This document shows, piece by piece, positions 1-7,215 of a stretch of DNA of 10,746 nt. The stretch is from an uncultured Mucilaginibacter sp. GTDB taxonomy: Bacteria; Bacteroidota; Bacteroidia; Sphingobacteriales; Sphingobacteriaceae. The notes below the pieces were generated by a model. The model searched no databases, was not told where the DNA came from, and worked only from the letters and a program-made list of their open reading frames with translations. Every line of letters starts with the position of its first letter. Position 1 is the first letter of the stretch. The translations under genes and the position numbers were made by a program. The stretch is from assembly GCA_946479225.1 (NCBI GenBank), contig CAMLFI010000046.1, forward strand, positions 1 through 10,746, in the 5' to 3' direction.

Positions 1-246
1 GAGGTAACGCACACCGTTGTACAATACCCGTACACCATAGAGGCGCAGAAGAAAGCTATTGACGATCTGCTGCGGATAAACAGTCGGCTCGATTTTAAAA
101 CTATAGCGGGCAACTCAGAAAACAAGGTGCACTTTGTATATAACTTTTTAGCCGTGCTGGAGATGCTGCAGCAGGAGTTGCTTGAAATTCAGATCGGCTT
201 GGGTTATAATAACTTTTGGGTATCGCCGAAGGAAGCTACCCCGTAA
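1..246 (+). CDS. scpA: Segregation and condensation protein A, C-terminal fragment (5' end outside window)
   Basis: An open frame runs from the first base to a TAA at 244-246, giving the last 81 residues of a protein whose start lies left of the window. The fragment reads as helix, turn, helix followed by a segment rich in Phe, Leu and Glu (FLAVLEMLQQELLEI), then GLGYNNFWVS near the end. This resembles the C-terminal winged-helix part of Bacteroidota ScpA, the kleisin that bridges the two SMC heads and binds ScpB in chromosome condensation and segregation in the cytoplasm. The assignment rests on memory of the family's C-terminal pattern only, because the N-terminal SMC-binding part is not visible. 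The gene ends a few bases before a strong hairpin and converges on the DUF1569 gene. Confidence 0.7.
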   Translation, partial: EVTHTVVQYPYTIEAQKKAIDDLLRINSRLDFKTIAGNSENKVHFVYNFLAVLEMLQQELLEIQIGLGYNNFWVSPKEATP

Positions 247-248
247 AT

Positions 249-287
249 CAAATAGCGATGGGTTTTAAACTCATCGCTATTTGTTTT
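249..287. terminator. Bidirectional hairpin terminator between convergent genes
   Basis: A perfect 12-bp inverted repeat (249-260 pairing with 272-283; left arm CAAATAGCGATG) encloses an 11-base loop. It is followed on the + strand by TTTT at 284-287. It starts three bases after the ScpA-like stop, and the minus-strand DUF1569 stop (288-286) abuts its other side, so it can serve both genes. The downstream T-run is clear for the + direction and weak for the minus direction. Confidence 0.75.
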
Positions 288-738
288 AAACCCCAAACTG
301 CTGCAAATGATGATCCAGATGTTTGTAAAACATTACGTTCCATTCATCAGCCGTTAAGCGCCCGAAGGACAGGGATTCGCGACCCTCAAAATGGTCTTTA
401 CCCAATTGTATTGTATGATCCAGATAATCTAACAAGCGTTTTTTCTCCGTCTCAAAATTCCTTCCGTCGCTTATTATAAATGCTTTGGCGGTTGGCGTAT
501 TCCGCTTGTAGGGCTTTGGTCCGACCACAACATTTTTTACTACCGTTTTTAAAATTAACCGCAGTAAAAAGCCTGGTTTGGGGTGTTTATCGGTATAAGC
601 CATTTCATAACTTACATTAGTATGCGCCAACATTTGCGACACATTCATTTTACCCCATAGGGCAGTAGTTTGTGATGTTAGTTTATTAATACGATCCTTA
701 AGTTCGGCCACGTCGGCGGCATTGAAAACGCTTTTCAT
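286..738 (-). CDS. DUF1569 family protein (DinB-like four-helix fold)
   Basis: This 150-residue protein matches the pattern of the DUF1569 family, which belongs to the DinB/YfiT-like superfamily of small four-helix bundles that often bind a divalent metal through three histidines. The first helix region carries MNVSQMLAHTNVSYEMA with His39. The C-terminus carries LTADEWNVMFYKHLDHHLQQFG with His140, His143 and His144. His39, His140 and His144 are the likely metal ligands, by analogy with the DinB H...HxxxH arrangement. No signal peptide is visible, so it is probably cytoplasmic. Its ATG (738-736) overlaps the TGA of the upstream gene in an ATGA arrangement, so translation is probably coupled. 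No Shine-Dalgarno sequence is seen. The biochemical function of the family is not established; some relatives are thiol transferases, but nothing here shows that activity. Confidence 0.8.
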   Translation of the reverse strand: MKSVFNAADVAELKDRINKLTSQTTALWGKMNVSQMLAHTNVSYEMAYTDKHPKPGFLLRLILKTVVKNVVVGPKPYKRNTPTAKAFIISDGRNFETEKKRLLDYLDHTIQLGKDHFEGRESLSFGRLTADEWNVMFYKHLDHHLQQFGV

Positions 739-1775
739 TTTTTATTATCTTGATGGTTCTGTGTAAACTGTGGCCTATAACTGGCTGGTTGCGCCGCCCA
801 CCAGTTTAAAAGCCTTGCCTTTAGTGTAGTTGGTGAACAAATATATATGTTATTGTTTTCAACGTAGTATTGAATTTTATTGCCAATTTCTCCGTACGAA
901 AAAAGCGATTGCTTGCGCCATCCAGGGGTAACGCTATTTAGGAAATTTTCCAACGTAATTCCCCACTGGCCTTTATCAACCCATTCCCCGTCGATTTTAG
1001 TTCTTACATTTCCCCATACATCACCTGCAAATAATTTACCGTCAACATGAATGCGAGAGTTATTATGCGATTTTATAGACTTAAGGACAGTTCGCATTTG
1101 TTTTTCAAAGTCAAAATTGGCCTCAAGTACATCTATCCTGCTATAGGGAAAGTAGATTTTTGTAGATGCGAGAGTTTTAGGGATTTTTTGATGTATGGGT
1201 ACCTCCCTAAACAAATTGTAATGCATTAATCCATTGACGATGTACCAATACGACGCGGTACCCGAAAGCGCGGAAAATAATTTTGGAACATCAGACTGCC
1301 ATGGGGCCCTTACCAATAGCTCCATCACTGTAGGGCCTAATTCCTCATACTGTAATAATTGAAGAAGGGCACTACGTGCAGACAAGTTGGTGAAATTCTC
1401 AGTAAATCGACCTACTATAGTTCTATTTATTCCTATTAGATGTAAGGTATAAACCGCGCCTACTTTTGCTTTTAGGTTCTTTGATGTTTTAATAAACTGT
1501 AGTAAGGGAGCGATGGCAGCCTCTTTATACATGGCAATTGAAAACATATTGTCGGTATAGCCGATCCAATACCCTTTGCCTGTTTCAACAAAGCTCCAAG
1601 GTTGTTCGAATTTGGCTATCAGAGTGTTTAAAGGCGTTGTTCTGTCGATAATTGCCCTTATTGAGCCTCCTTCAACAGGTACACGGTTTTCCAGGCCGGA
1701 GGGTGCGATATCTACTACCTGAGCCTTGACTACAGAGAAAGAAATGAAAAGTACTAATGTGATCAGGCGCTTCAT
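735..1775 (-). CDS. Secreted protein of unknown function with possible HEAT-like helical repeats
   Basis: This is not a family I recognise. The ATG at 1775 is preferred over an in-frame ATG at 1805 because it starts directly with a classic signal peptide (MKRLITLVLFISFSVVKAQ), probably cleaved after KAQ. The longer start would add ten residues before the Lys-Arg. The resulting protein is 346 residues and has no lipobox cysteine, so it is probably periplasmic or exported rather than a lipoprotein. Roughly the second quarter is a run of amphipathic helices with Leu/Ala spacing (around AAIAPLLQFI, AKVGAVYTLHLIGI, SARSALLQLLQYEELG, PTVMELLVRAP) that resembles HEAT/armadillo-type repeats, including a TLHLIGI segment. 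The C-terminal third is richer in aromatic residues and probably beta. It lies 61 bp downstream of the histidine kinase and overlaps the DUF1569 gene by four bases. The DNA looks more AT-rich than its neighbours. Exported location is fairly sure; function is unknown. Confidence 0.75.
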   Translation of the reverse strand: MKRLITLVLFISFSVVKAQVVDIAPSGLENRVPVEGGSIRAIIDRTTPLNTLIAKFEQPWSFVETGKGYWIGYTDNMFSIAMYKEAAIAPLLQFIKTSKNLKAKVGAVYTLHLIGINRTIVGRFTENFTNLSARSALLQLLQYEELGPTVMELLVRAPWQSDVPKLFSALSGTASYWYIVNGLMHYNLFREVPIHQKIPKTLASTKIYFPYSRIDVLEANFDFEKQMRTVLKSIKSHNNSRIHVDGKLFAGDVWGNVRTKIDGEWVDKGQWGITLENFLNSVTPGWRKQSLFSYGEIGNKIQYYVENNNIYICSPTTLKARLLNWWAAQPASYRPQFTQNHQDNKK

Positions 1776-1836
1776 ATTCAAATATAAATTTAAATAATCA
1801 AGCATTTTGTAAAATCAACGTTTTAACCCAATTCAC

Positions 1837-3582
1837 TTACCCCTTCCAAACCGGCAGCATAAAATAAAATTTAGCGCCTTCGCCCGGCTTACTTTTAACG
1901 CCAATGCTGCCACCTTGTGCTATAATAAACTCTTTGGATATGGCTAGCCCAAGACCACTGCCTGTTTTATTCTGTCCGTCCGCGGGGATCTGGAAGTAGC
2001 GGTCGAACAGGCGTTCCTGGTATTGCTCTTCAATGCCTTTGCCCTTATCGCTAACCGAAAATTCAAGCGCGCCATTTTTTGCAAAAGCCTGCACCGTTAC
2101 TGCGGAGCCAGAATGTGCATATCTTACAGCATTCAGCAAAAAATTAATAAGCACCCAGGCTGTTTTTTCCACATCGGCATACACGGCAGGCAACTCTTCC
2201 TCAACTATTTGGTCTATAATAACTTGTTTGCGTTCAGCATCTTGCCTAACCGCATTGATGGCGTAGTTAACTATGGTATGTGCATCCGCCTGAACAAAAT
2301 TTAGCCGCAGGTTGCCGGTTTCCACCTGAGCCATGTCCAGCAGCTCAAAAGTGATCTTTAGCAGGCGTTCGGCATCGTCAGTCATATTTTTTGCCAGTTG
2401 TTGCTGCTCTGTATTTAATTCGCCTACCCGCTGGTCCGCAAGCAGTTTAAGGCTCATTTTTATGGAGGAGATTGGTGTTTTTAATTCATGCGATAGCGTT
2501 GCTATGAAATTAGTTTTAGCGGTGTCTTGCTCTTTAAACTCGGTGACGTTACGCAGAATATAGACTTTTCCGGCCGGAATTTGGGTTTTATTAATAACCT
2601 GCGTATGGTCATCATGGTTAACAGGCACAAATATCTCGCGGGTCTCAATTTGAAAATGAAGCTCCTTAGCATTTCTGGTTATCTTGATCAGCCTGTTCCC
2701 TTCGTCACTACCAAACACCAGGGCAAGGAGTTCATTTTTACCGGCTATTTCGGCAGCCGGGCGGCCGGTTATATTTTTACCTTCAACATTAAAAAGCTTT
2801 TTGGCAGCGGTGTTGATAAAAAGCATTTCGCCGCTATCGCTTATACCGATTATTGCATCGCGCATTTGCTCAACAATGGTCTCAATCCGTAAATTTTGCG
2901 ATTGTATCCTGGATAAATTATTGGTTTCCCACTCATTTAGCCGGGCGGCCATCTCGTTAAAAGCTTTGGCTACTTCGGCAAACTCATCGTTGGTTTTAAA
3001 CTCAATACGTTGCTTGTAATTCTTGCGGCCAACTTCGCGTATGCCCCTTAGCAGCACGGTTAGCGGATCAGCAACGTAGCCCGGGAAGTTGACAAAAAAG
3101 CTAACCAATACCAAAAACGTGAAACCGGCAATTAAAACCAAAAAAACGGTTGCCTGATCTTTAATTTTTTGCGCGATCTCATTTTTATGCATTATCGCCT
3201 CCATATTAAGCGATTCAATCAGTTGCAGATTTTTATGTAGATCAGTCCTGTTGACAGGAGGCTGTTGGGCCGTCTGTAAATAATTAAATGCTTTCTGCAA
3301 CTGTTGCACCGCCTCAAGTTCATGCGGTTCCGTAATATTACGTTCTTCTTTTTGGAGTAGATTGCTGAAAGATGCAGCGTTGGTTTTATTAAGCGGGAAG
3401 GCATTGTTATCAATAACCGCCCGCATTCCACGCACATAATCCAACGATTTGTAGTTGTCTTTTAATATGACCTCAGCGCTGTTTGATATTCTGTTGATGC
3501 AGTATAACGCCGCAACTCCAAATGACATCACTACAATAAATAAAAACCCAAATCCCAGCCGGAGCTTATTTTTAACTTTCAT
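1837..3582 (-). CDS. Membrane sensor histidine kinase (extracytoplasmic sensor, HAMP, PAS, HisKA, HATPase_c)
   Basis: This is an inner-membrane kinase of 581 residues, counted from the ATG at 3582. A TTG two codons upstream is a possible but less likely start. Transmembrane helix 1 spans about 8-28, followed by a mostly helical extracytoplasmic domain to about 143 that may be a four-helix sensor bundle. Transmembrane helix 2 spans about 144-167, a HAMP linker about 173-215 (ending in FAEVAKAFNEMAARL), and a PAS-like domain about 230-346. The HisKA domain carries the phosphorylated histidine in SHELKTP (His365). The catalytic domain shows the N box (Asn484 in INFLLNA), the G1 box DKGKGI (Asp512) and the G2 box TGSGLGLAI (540-548), so the kinase looks intact. 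The HisKA type and the PAS domain suit an NtrC-class partner. It lies 48 bp downstream of kup, and the NtrC-type regulator lies upstream of kup, so the pair probably forms one system. The ligand is unknown; K+ or turgor is inferred from context only. Confidence 0.92.
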   Translation of the reverse strand: MKVKNKLRLGFGFLFIVVMSFGVAALYCINRISNSAEVILKDNYKSLDYVRGMRAVIDNNAFPLNKTNAASFSNLLQKEERNITEPHELEAVQQLQKAFNYLQTAQQPPVNRTDLHKNLQLIESLNMEAIMHKNEIAQKIKDQATVFLVLIAGFTFLVLVSFFVNFPGYVADPLTVLLRGIREVGRKNYKQRIEFKTNDEFAEVAKAFNEMAARLNEWETNNLSRIQSQNLRIETIVEQMRDAIIGISDSGEMLFINTAAKKLFNVEGKNITGRPAAEIAGKNELLALVFGSDEGNRLIKITRNAKELHFQIETREIFVPVNHDDHTQVINKTQIPAGKVYILRNVTEFKEQDTAKTNFIATLSHELKTPISSIKMSLKLLADQRVGELNTEQQQLAKNMTDDAERLLKITFELLDMAQVETGNLRLNFVQADAHTIVNYAINAVRQDAERKQVIIDQIVEEELPAVYADVEKTAWVLINFLLNAVRYAHSGSAVTVQAFAKNGALEFSVSDKGKGIEEQYQERLFDRYFQIPADGQNKTGSGLGLAISKEFIIAQGGSIGVKSKPGEGAKFYFMLPVWKG

Positions 3583-3618
3583 AACCAATAGTAAATATCG
3601 TAGTAAAAATTTATTAAA

Positions 3619-3645
3619 CAGGTGCCTGGTTTAAACGGGCACCTG
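3619..3645 (-). terminator. Hairpin terminator (or attenuator) at the end of kup
   Basis: Eight perfect pairs (3619-3626 with 3638-3645, CAGGTGCC/GGCACCTG), extended by one G-T and one G-C pair, enclose a 7-base loop. Read on the minus strand, the hairpin is followed by TTTAATAAATTTTT, a discontinuous U-rich tail. The upstream arm lies within the last codons of kup and the loop carries its stop codon. Because the kinase gene begins about 37 bp further on, the hairpin may limit rather than abolish read-through, making kinase expression lower than kup. Confidence 0.65.
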
Positions 3646-5598
3646 CTTAAGGTTAACATGAGTAACGGGGGCAACCACAAGGGGTATTTTTTCTATATGT
3701 GTTTCGCTGGTATCCAGGCCAAATGCCTTAGCATCTGTCTGGGCCAGTTTTTTTATGGCGAAATAACTGTTGAGGATAAAGCCATCCTTAACGCTGAATT
3801 CGTTGGCGTACGACAGGAACTTCTCCAATATCACAAACTGAAAATCGGCGGCCAGGTTAAAATGTTTGAGCGATGGATAACGACTGGTAATGTTAAGCCC
3901 CTCGTTGGCTACCATATCCTGCACAACCTTCCGGAAAAGCACATTAATGCGCGGCTGGATGCGGAAGCCTAACCGGAACTCCACACGAATTACCCTGTCC
4001 TGCTCCAGCTCCTCAACTGTATATTCCATGGTGTAAGGTTCGTCGGTACGTTCAATATGCACAAACCAGTATACGTTGGCCCTTTTTGGCTTACGACTGA
4101 AGATAGAATAAATGATCTTCTGCTCTATCTGTTTGCTGTTGTTCGCTTTTGTTAGGTAGATAAGATGCGTTGCATATTGCGGTACAGATGTATCCGCACT
4201 CAAAGCATGCAAAATGGGGATCTGCTCTTTCAGATCGACAAAAGTAAGGAAGCGGTTATTGATCTTGCGGGCCCTGAACCAGATGTACATGGTGAAAAAC
4301 AGTCCAACCTCAAACAGTACAAAAAATAATCTGTGTAATATTTTAACGGCATTGGCTATAAAGAACGAGAACTCAACTGTCAAAAATACGCAGGCTATGG
4401 TTGTTACCAGCCACACCGGCCAATGTTTTACATAGCGCATAAAGTAGAACATTAGTATGGTGGTCATTATCATAGCGATGGTGATGGAGAAGCCATAAGC
4501 CGCCGTCATTGAGCCGGACGTTTTGAAGTAAAGCGTTACCGCCACACAGCCAACACAAAGTATCCAGTTAATGCTGGGGATATAAATTTGCCCGCGTATG
4601 TTGGATGGATACTTGATGGTTATGCGCGGCCAAAAGTTCATGCTTACGGCTTCGCTGATCAAGGTGAATGAGCCGCTAATCAACGCCTGACTGGCAATAA
4701 TGGTAGCCAGTGTTGCAATAATTACCGCCGGTATTATAAAGCCCTGCGGCACTATGGCGAAGAATGGATTGATGCCATTTAACCCTGCCGGATCGACGTT
4801 CATTAACACCCATGCCCCCTGACCAAAGTAATTAATTATGAGTGCCGCTTTTACGAAGATCCAGCTTACCTGGATGTTTTTTCTGCCGCAGTGCCCAAGG
4901 TCTGAGTAAAGCGCCTCGGCACCGGTGGTACACAAAAATACTGCGCCCAGTAACCAAAAACCTTCGGGATGCAGTACTAAAAGATCATAGGCATAAACCG
5001 GATTCAGCGCTTTAAAGATCTGAGGATATTCAAAGAGCTGAACAGCACCAAGTATAGCTAACATCCCAAACCAAACCAGCATTATTGGACCAAATGAGGA
5101 TCCAACTACCTTGGTGCCAAACTGCTGGAAGAAGAAAAGCAGCACCAGGATAGCTATCACGATAAGGAGGATTATGTCATTACCCGGAACAATAAAACGG
5201 GATAAGGCAGGCACCTGAGCCAACCCTTCAATAGCGGAAGTTACCGAAATAGGAGGGGTGATTATACCATCGGCCAACAGCATGGCAGCGCCAATAATTG
5301 CCGGTGTTGCCAGCCATTTGCCGTACCGTTTTACTAAGGCGTAAAGCGAGAAGATTCCCCCTTCGCCGCGGTTGTCGGCTTGCAGGGTTATCAGAATATA
5401 TTTAAAGGTGGTTTGCAAAGTAAGCGTCCAAAACACACATGATAGCGCCCCCAAAACCATAAACGGACCGGCGCTTTTGCCTTCTGTTAAAATGGTTTGA
5501 ATGGTGTAAAGGGGCGAGGTGCCTATGTCGCCAAAAATAATACCGAGTGTAACCAACATGCCCCCGGCCGAAACTTTCTGAATAGAAGATGAATTCAT
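3631..5598 (-). CDS. kup: KUP/HAK/KT-family low-affinity potassium uptake protein
   Basis: This 655-residue inner-membrane protein has the signature of Kup transporters, which import K+ in symport with protons. The first helix holds GDIGTSPLYT (residues 23-32), the most conserved block of the family, with Asp24. Next come NRGEGGIFSLYAL (76-88) and the block GIITPPISVTSAIEG (111-125), which contains the Glu reported as important in E. coli Kup-type proteins. About twelve hydrophobic segments cover roughly residues 14-440. The remaining 200 residues or so form the soluble cytoplasmic tail typical of the family, and the length is normal. The ATG at 5598 places the first helix correctly; no Shine-Dalgarno sequence is visible, only an A-rich stretch. 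The gene sits between an NtrC-type regulator (154 bp upstream) and a histidine kinase (48 bp downstream). A near-match to a sigma-54 promoter lies just upstream, suggesting regulated expression rather than the constitutive expression usual for Kup. Confidence 0.95.
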   Translation of the reverse strand: MNSSSIQKVSAGGMLVTLGIIFGDIGTSPLYTIQTILTEGKSAGPFMVLGALSCVFWTLTLQTTFKYILITLQADNRGEGGIFSLYALVKRYGKWLATPAIIGAAMLLADGIITPPISVTSAIEGLAQVPALSRFIVPGNDIILLIVIAILVLLFFFQQFGTKVVGSSFGPIMLVWFGMLAILGAVQLFEYPQIFKALNPVYAYDLLVLHPEGFWLLGAVFLCTTGAEALYSDLGHCGRKNIQVSWIFVKAALIINYFGQGAWVLMNVDPAGLNGINPFFAIVPQGFIIPAVIIATLATIIASQALISGSFTLISEAVSMNFWPRITIKYPSNIRGQIYIPSINWILCVGCVAVTLYFKTSGSMTAAYGFSITIAMIMTTILMFYFMRYVKHWPVWLVTTIACVFLTVEFSFFIANAVKILHRLFFVLFEVGLFFTMYIWFRARKINNRFLTFVDLKEQIPILHALSADTSVPQYATHLIYLTKANNSKQIEQKIIYSIFSRKPKRANVYWFVHIERTDEPYTMEYTVEELEQDRVIRVEFRLGFRIQPRINVLFRKVVQDMVANEGLNITSRYPSLKHFNLAADFQFVILEKFLSYANEFSVKDGFILNSYFAIKKLAQTDAKAFGLDTSETHIEKIPLVVAPVTHVNLKQVPV

Positions 5599-5624
5599 GT
5601 ATTTGTATTTTTTGATACAGGCTT

Positions 5625-5640
5625 GTCAAGGCTTGTTCCA
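5625..5640 (-). promoter_or_regulatory. Candidate sigma-54 (-24/-12) promoter for kup
   Basis: On the minus strand this reads TGGAACAAGCCTTGAC. The consensus is TGGCAC, five bases, TTGCA. The GG at -24 is present, the spacing is exact, and TTG is present at -12, but the normally near-invariant GC at -12 is GA. If used, transcription would start near 5614, leaving about 16 bases of leader before the ATG at 5598. The upstream gene encodes an activator with the GAFTGA motif that contacts sigma-54. A single mismatch at the key -12 position keeps confidence low. The same bases also contain TTGACA, which could serve a sigma-70-type promoter. Confidence 0.35.
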
Positions 5641-5701
5641 AAAAGACAAAAAGGGGCTTAATGCAGCGGAAGCGCGGTTTTAGTGTTTAACAACAGAGCG
5701 T

Positions 5702-5729
5702 AACCCTACCATTTTGGAAGGGTCGGGTT
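5702..5729. promoter_or_regulatory. Imperfect palindrome upstream of kup, possible activator site
   Basis: The arms AACCC-t-ACC-a-TT and AA-g-GGT-c-GGGTT pair at 10 of 12 positions around a TTGG centre. It lies 24 bp after the regulator's stop codon and its centre is about 90 bp upstream of the candidate -12 element, within the range usual for enhancer sites of NtrC-type activators. On the minus strand it is not followed by a T-run, so it does not look like a simple terminator for the regulator gene, although it could weakly act as one. Confidence 0.4.
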
Positions 5730-5752
5730 GTCAATATGGAAGGATTATTTGT

Positions 5753-7105
5753 TTACCCCAACTTATACTCATCAAATTTGCGATAAAGCGTAGTAAGCCC
5801 AATACCCAGCAGCCGTGCGGTCTCGGTTTTGTTGCCGCCTGTATAAGCCAACATTTTTTTGATGTGTTGCTTTTCAACGCCGGCTAGGTCGATAGGGTTG
5901 TCATCAGCGGAGCCTTTTGTAAAGTCGGCCGGTAAAAGCGCGGGGGATAAAATATCCGAATCAGCCAGAATAACAACCCGTTCCATCACGTTTTTAAGTT
6001 CGCGTATGTTGCCTTTCCAAGGATTGCCTGTTATCAATTTAACAAAGTCACCATCCATTTTAACGGCAGATTTACCCATTTTTAAAGAGAACTCTTTTAA
6101 ATAATACTCTGCCAAAAGCAAAACGTCAGTTTTCCTGTCGCGCAGGGGAGGTAGCGGGATGGAAAAAACAGAGAGCCGGTAAAAAAGATCCATCCTGAAG
6201 TTGCCAGTATCGGCATCTTTTTGCAGGTCGCGGTTGGTGGCAGCTATAATTCGGATGTTAACTTTTGTTGTTTGGGTATCGCCTAATTTTATGAAGCTTT
6301 TGTTTTCTATCAGTCGCAGTAACCTGGCCTGCATCTCCGGCTTAATCTCTCCAACCTCATCTAAAAAAAGCGTGCCGTTGTGTGCCTCTTCTACCAATCC
6401 TTTCTTGTCTTTCAGAGCACCTGTAAAAGCGCCTGCCTTATAGCCAAATAGTTCGCTTTCTAACAGATCACCGCTAAAGCTGCTGCAGTTGATGGCGACA
6501 AAGGGCTTTGTGGCGCGGTCGCTGCCTTGGTGAATGGCTGAGGCGAAAACCTCTTTCCCGGTCCCCGTTTCGCCCGTTAACAAAACGGTGGTATCTGTAG
6601 CGGCCACTTTCCTTGCAAGCGTTATGGCATCAACAATGGTAGGCGATGTTCCAATTATATCATCAAAACTGATGTTTGCCTTTTCTTTCTTTTTTAACAG
6701 CGTCGTATTGTATTGCGTGGTTGCCTTTTCAAAAGCCTGGTTAACCAGCGGAATTATCTTGTCGTTATCGTCGCCCTTGGTTATGTAATTAAACGCCCCG
6801 TTCTGAATGGACTGCACGCCATCGGCAATGGTGCCGTAAGCGGTAAGGTTTATCACCTCAACAAAAGGTTTTATTTGCTTAATGGCCTTTACCAGCTCAA
6901 CGCCATTGGCGTCGGGCAATTTTACATCGCTTATAACCAAAACAACATCTTCATGATGTAAAATGCTCAAGCCCTCTTTCGCCGTATAGGCTTGCAGCAC
7001 ATTAAAACCCTCCAGACTTAAAATACGCGACAACAGATCATTGAGCTTTTTCTCATCATCAATAATTAAAACGGAGGTTAGCGTAGGCGACTTTTTTGTT
7101 TCCAC
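5753..7105 (-). CDS. Sigma-54-dependent NtrC/AtoC-family response regulator
   Basis: This 450-residue cytoplasmic transcription activator has three intact parts. The receiver domain (about 11-125) has the acidic pair Asp16-Asp17, phospho-acceptor Asp60 in VISDVKLPD, Thr88 and Lys110. The AAA+ domain (about 148-390) has Walker A GETGTGKE (178-185), the sigma-54 contact loop GAFTGA (225-230), Walker B TLFLDE (245-250) and the RMDLFYRLSVF arginine-finger region. A Fis-type helix-turn-helix occupies about 425-445 (TETARLLGIGLTTLYRKF). Phosphorylation should drive ring assembly and ATP-dependent opening of sigma-54 promoters. The start is a GTG at 7105: an in-frame stop lies four codons upstream and the first residues lead straight into the receiver domain. 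It is the first gene of the regulator-kup-kinase run, and the kinase two genes downstream is its probable partner. The target is inferred to be kup; the genes alone do not prove it. Confidence 0.93.
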   Translation of the reverse strand: METKKSPTLTSVLIIDDEKKLNDLLSRILSLEGFNVLQAYTAKEGLSILHHEDVVLVISDVKLPDANGVELVKAIKQIKPFVEVINLTAYGTIADGVQSIQNGAFNYITKGDDNDKIIPLVNQAFEKATTQYNTTLLKKKEKANISFDDIIGTSPTIVDAITLARKVAATDTTVLLTGETGTGKEVFASAIHQGSDRATKPFVAINCSSFSGDLLESELFGYKAGAFTGALKDKKGLVEEAHNGTLFLDEVGEIKPEMQARLLRLIENKSFIKLGDTQTTKVNIRIIAATNRDLQKDADTGNFRMDLFYRLSVFSIPLPPLRDRKTDVLLLAEYYLKEFSLKMGKSAVKMDGDFVKLITGNPWKGNIRELKNVMERVVILADSDILSPALLPADFTKGSADDNPIDLAGVEKQHIKKMLAYTGGNKTETARLLGIGLTTLYRKFDEYKLG

Positions 7106-7215
7106 GATATAAAATTAGGATGATTTATGATGAATGACACCTTATGGGCATTTATTTCGTCATGTGTTATAATATTCTTAATCAAGTCAGGTTATAAAGA
7201 CACCAAATCATCACA
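7106..7215. promoter_or_regulatory. Divergent promoter region between the regulator and the CarboxypepD_reg gene
   Basis: These 110 AT-rich bases separate two divergent starts, so both promoters must lie here or within the neighbouring coding ends. No confident Bacteroidota motif pair (TTTG with TAnnTTTG) is visible on either strand. On the + strand there is a TATAAT at 7168-7173 without a matching -35. On the minus strand TAATTTTA (7117-7110) is one base off TAnnTTTG but sits only four bases before the GTG. No sigma-54 element was seen. Confidence 0.35.

Noticed and set aside
1779..1786. Perfect TAnnTTTG (TATATTTG, minus strand) just before the start of the secreted unknown protein
   Set aside because: It lies only three bases before the ATG, so the transcript would be leaderless, and no TTTG is found at the right distance upstream. 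In such AT-rich sequence the match is likely chance.
1776..1836. TAAAA/TTTTA inverted repeat after the kinase stop, as a possible terminator
   Set aside because: The stem is five A-T pairs only and there is no following U-run, so the kinase and the next gene may be co-transcribed.
2527..2892. Open frame of 121 codons on the + strand inside the kinase gene
   Set aside because: It is antisense to the strongly conserved PAS and linker region of the kinase, has no recognisable domain, and is explained by the coding constraint of the real gene.
3583..3588. TTG start for the kinase two codons upstream of the ATG
   Set aside because: The ATG at 3582 is the stronger start codon and gives the same membrane topology.
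3622..3972. Open frame of 116 codons on the + strand across the kup 3' end
   Set aside because: It is antisense to the cytoplasmic tail of kup, overlaps the terminator hairpin and shows no protein-like domain.
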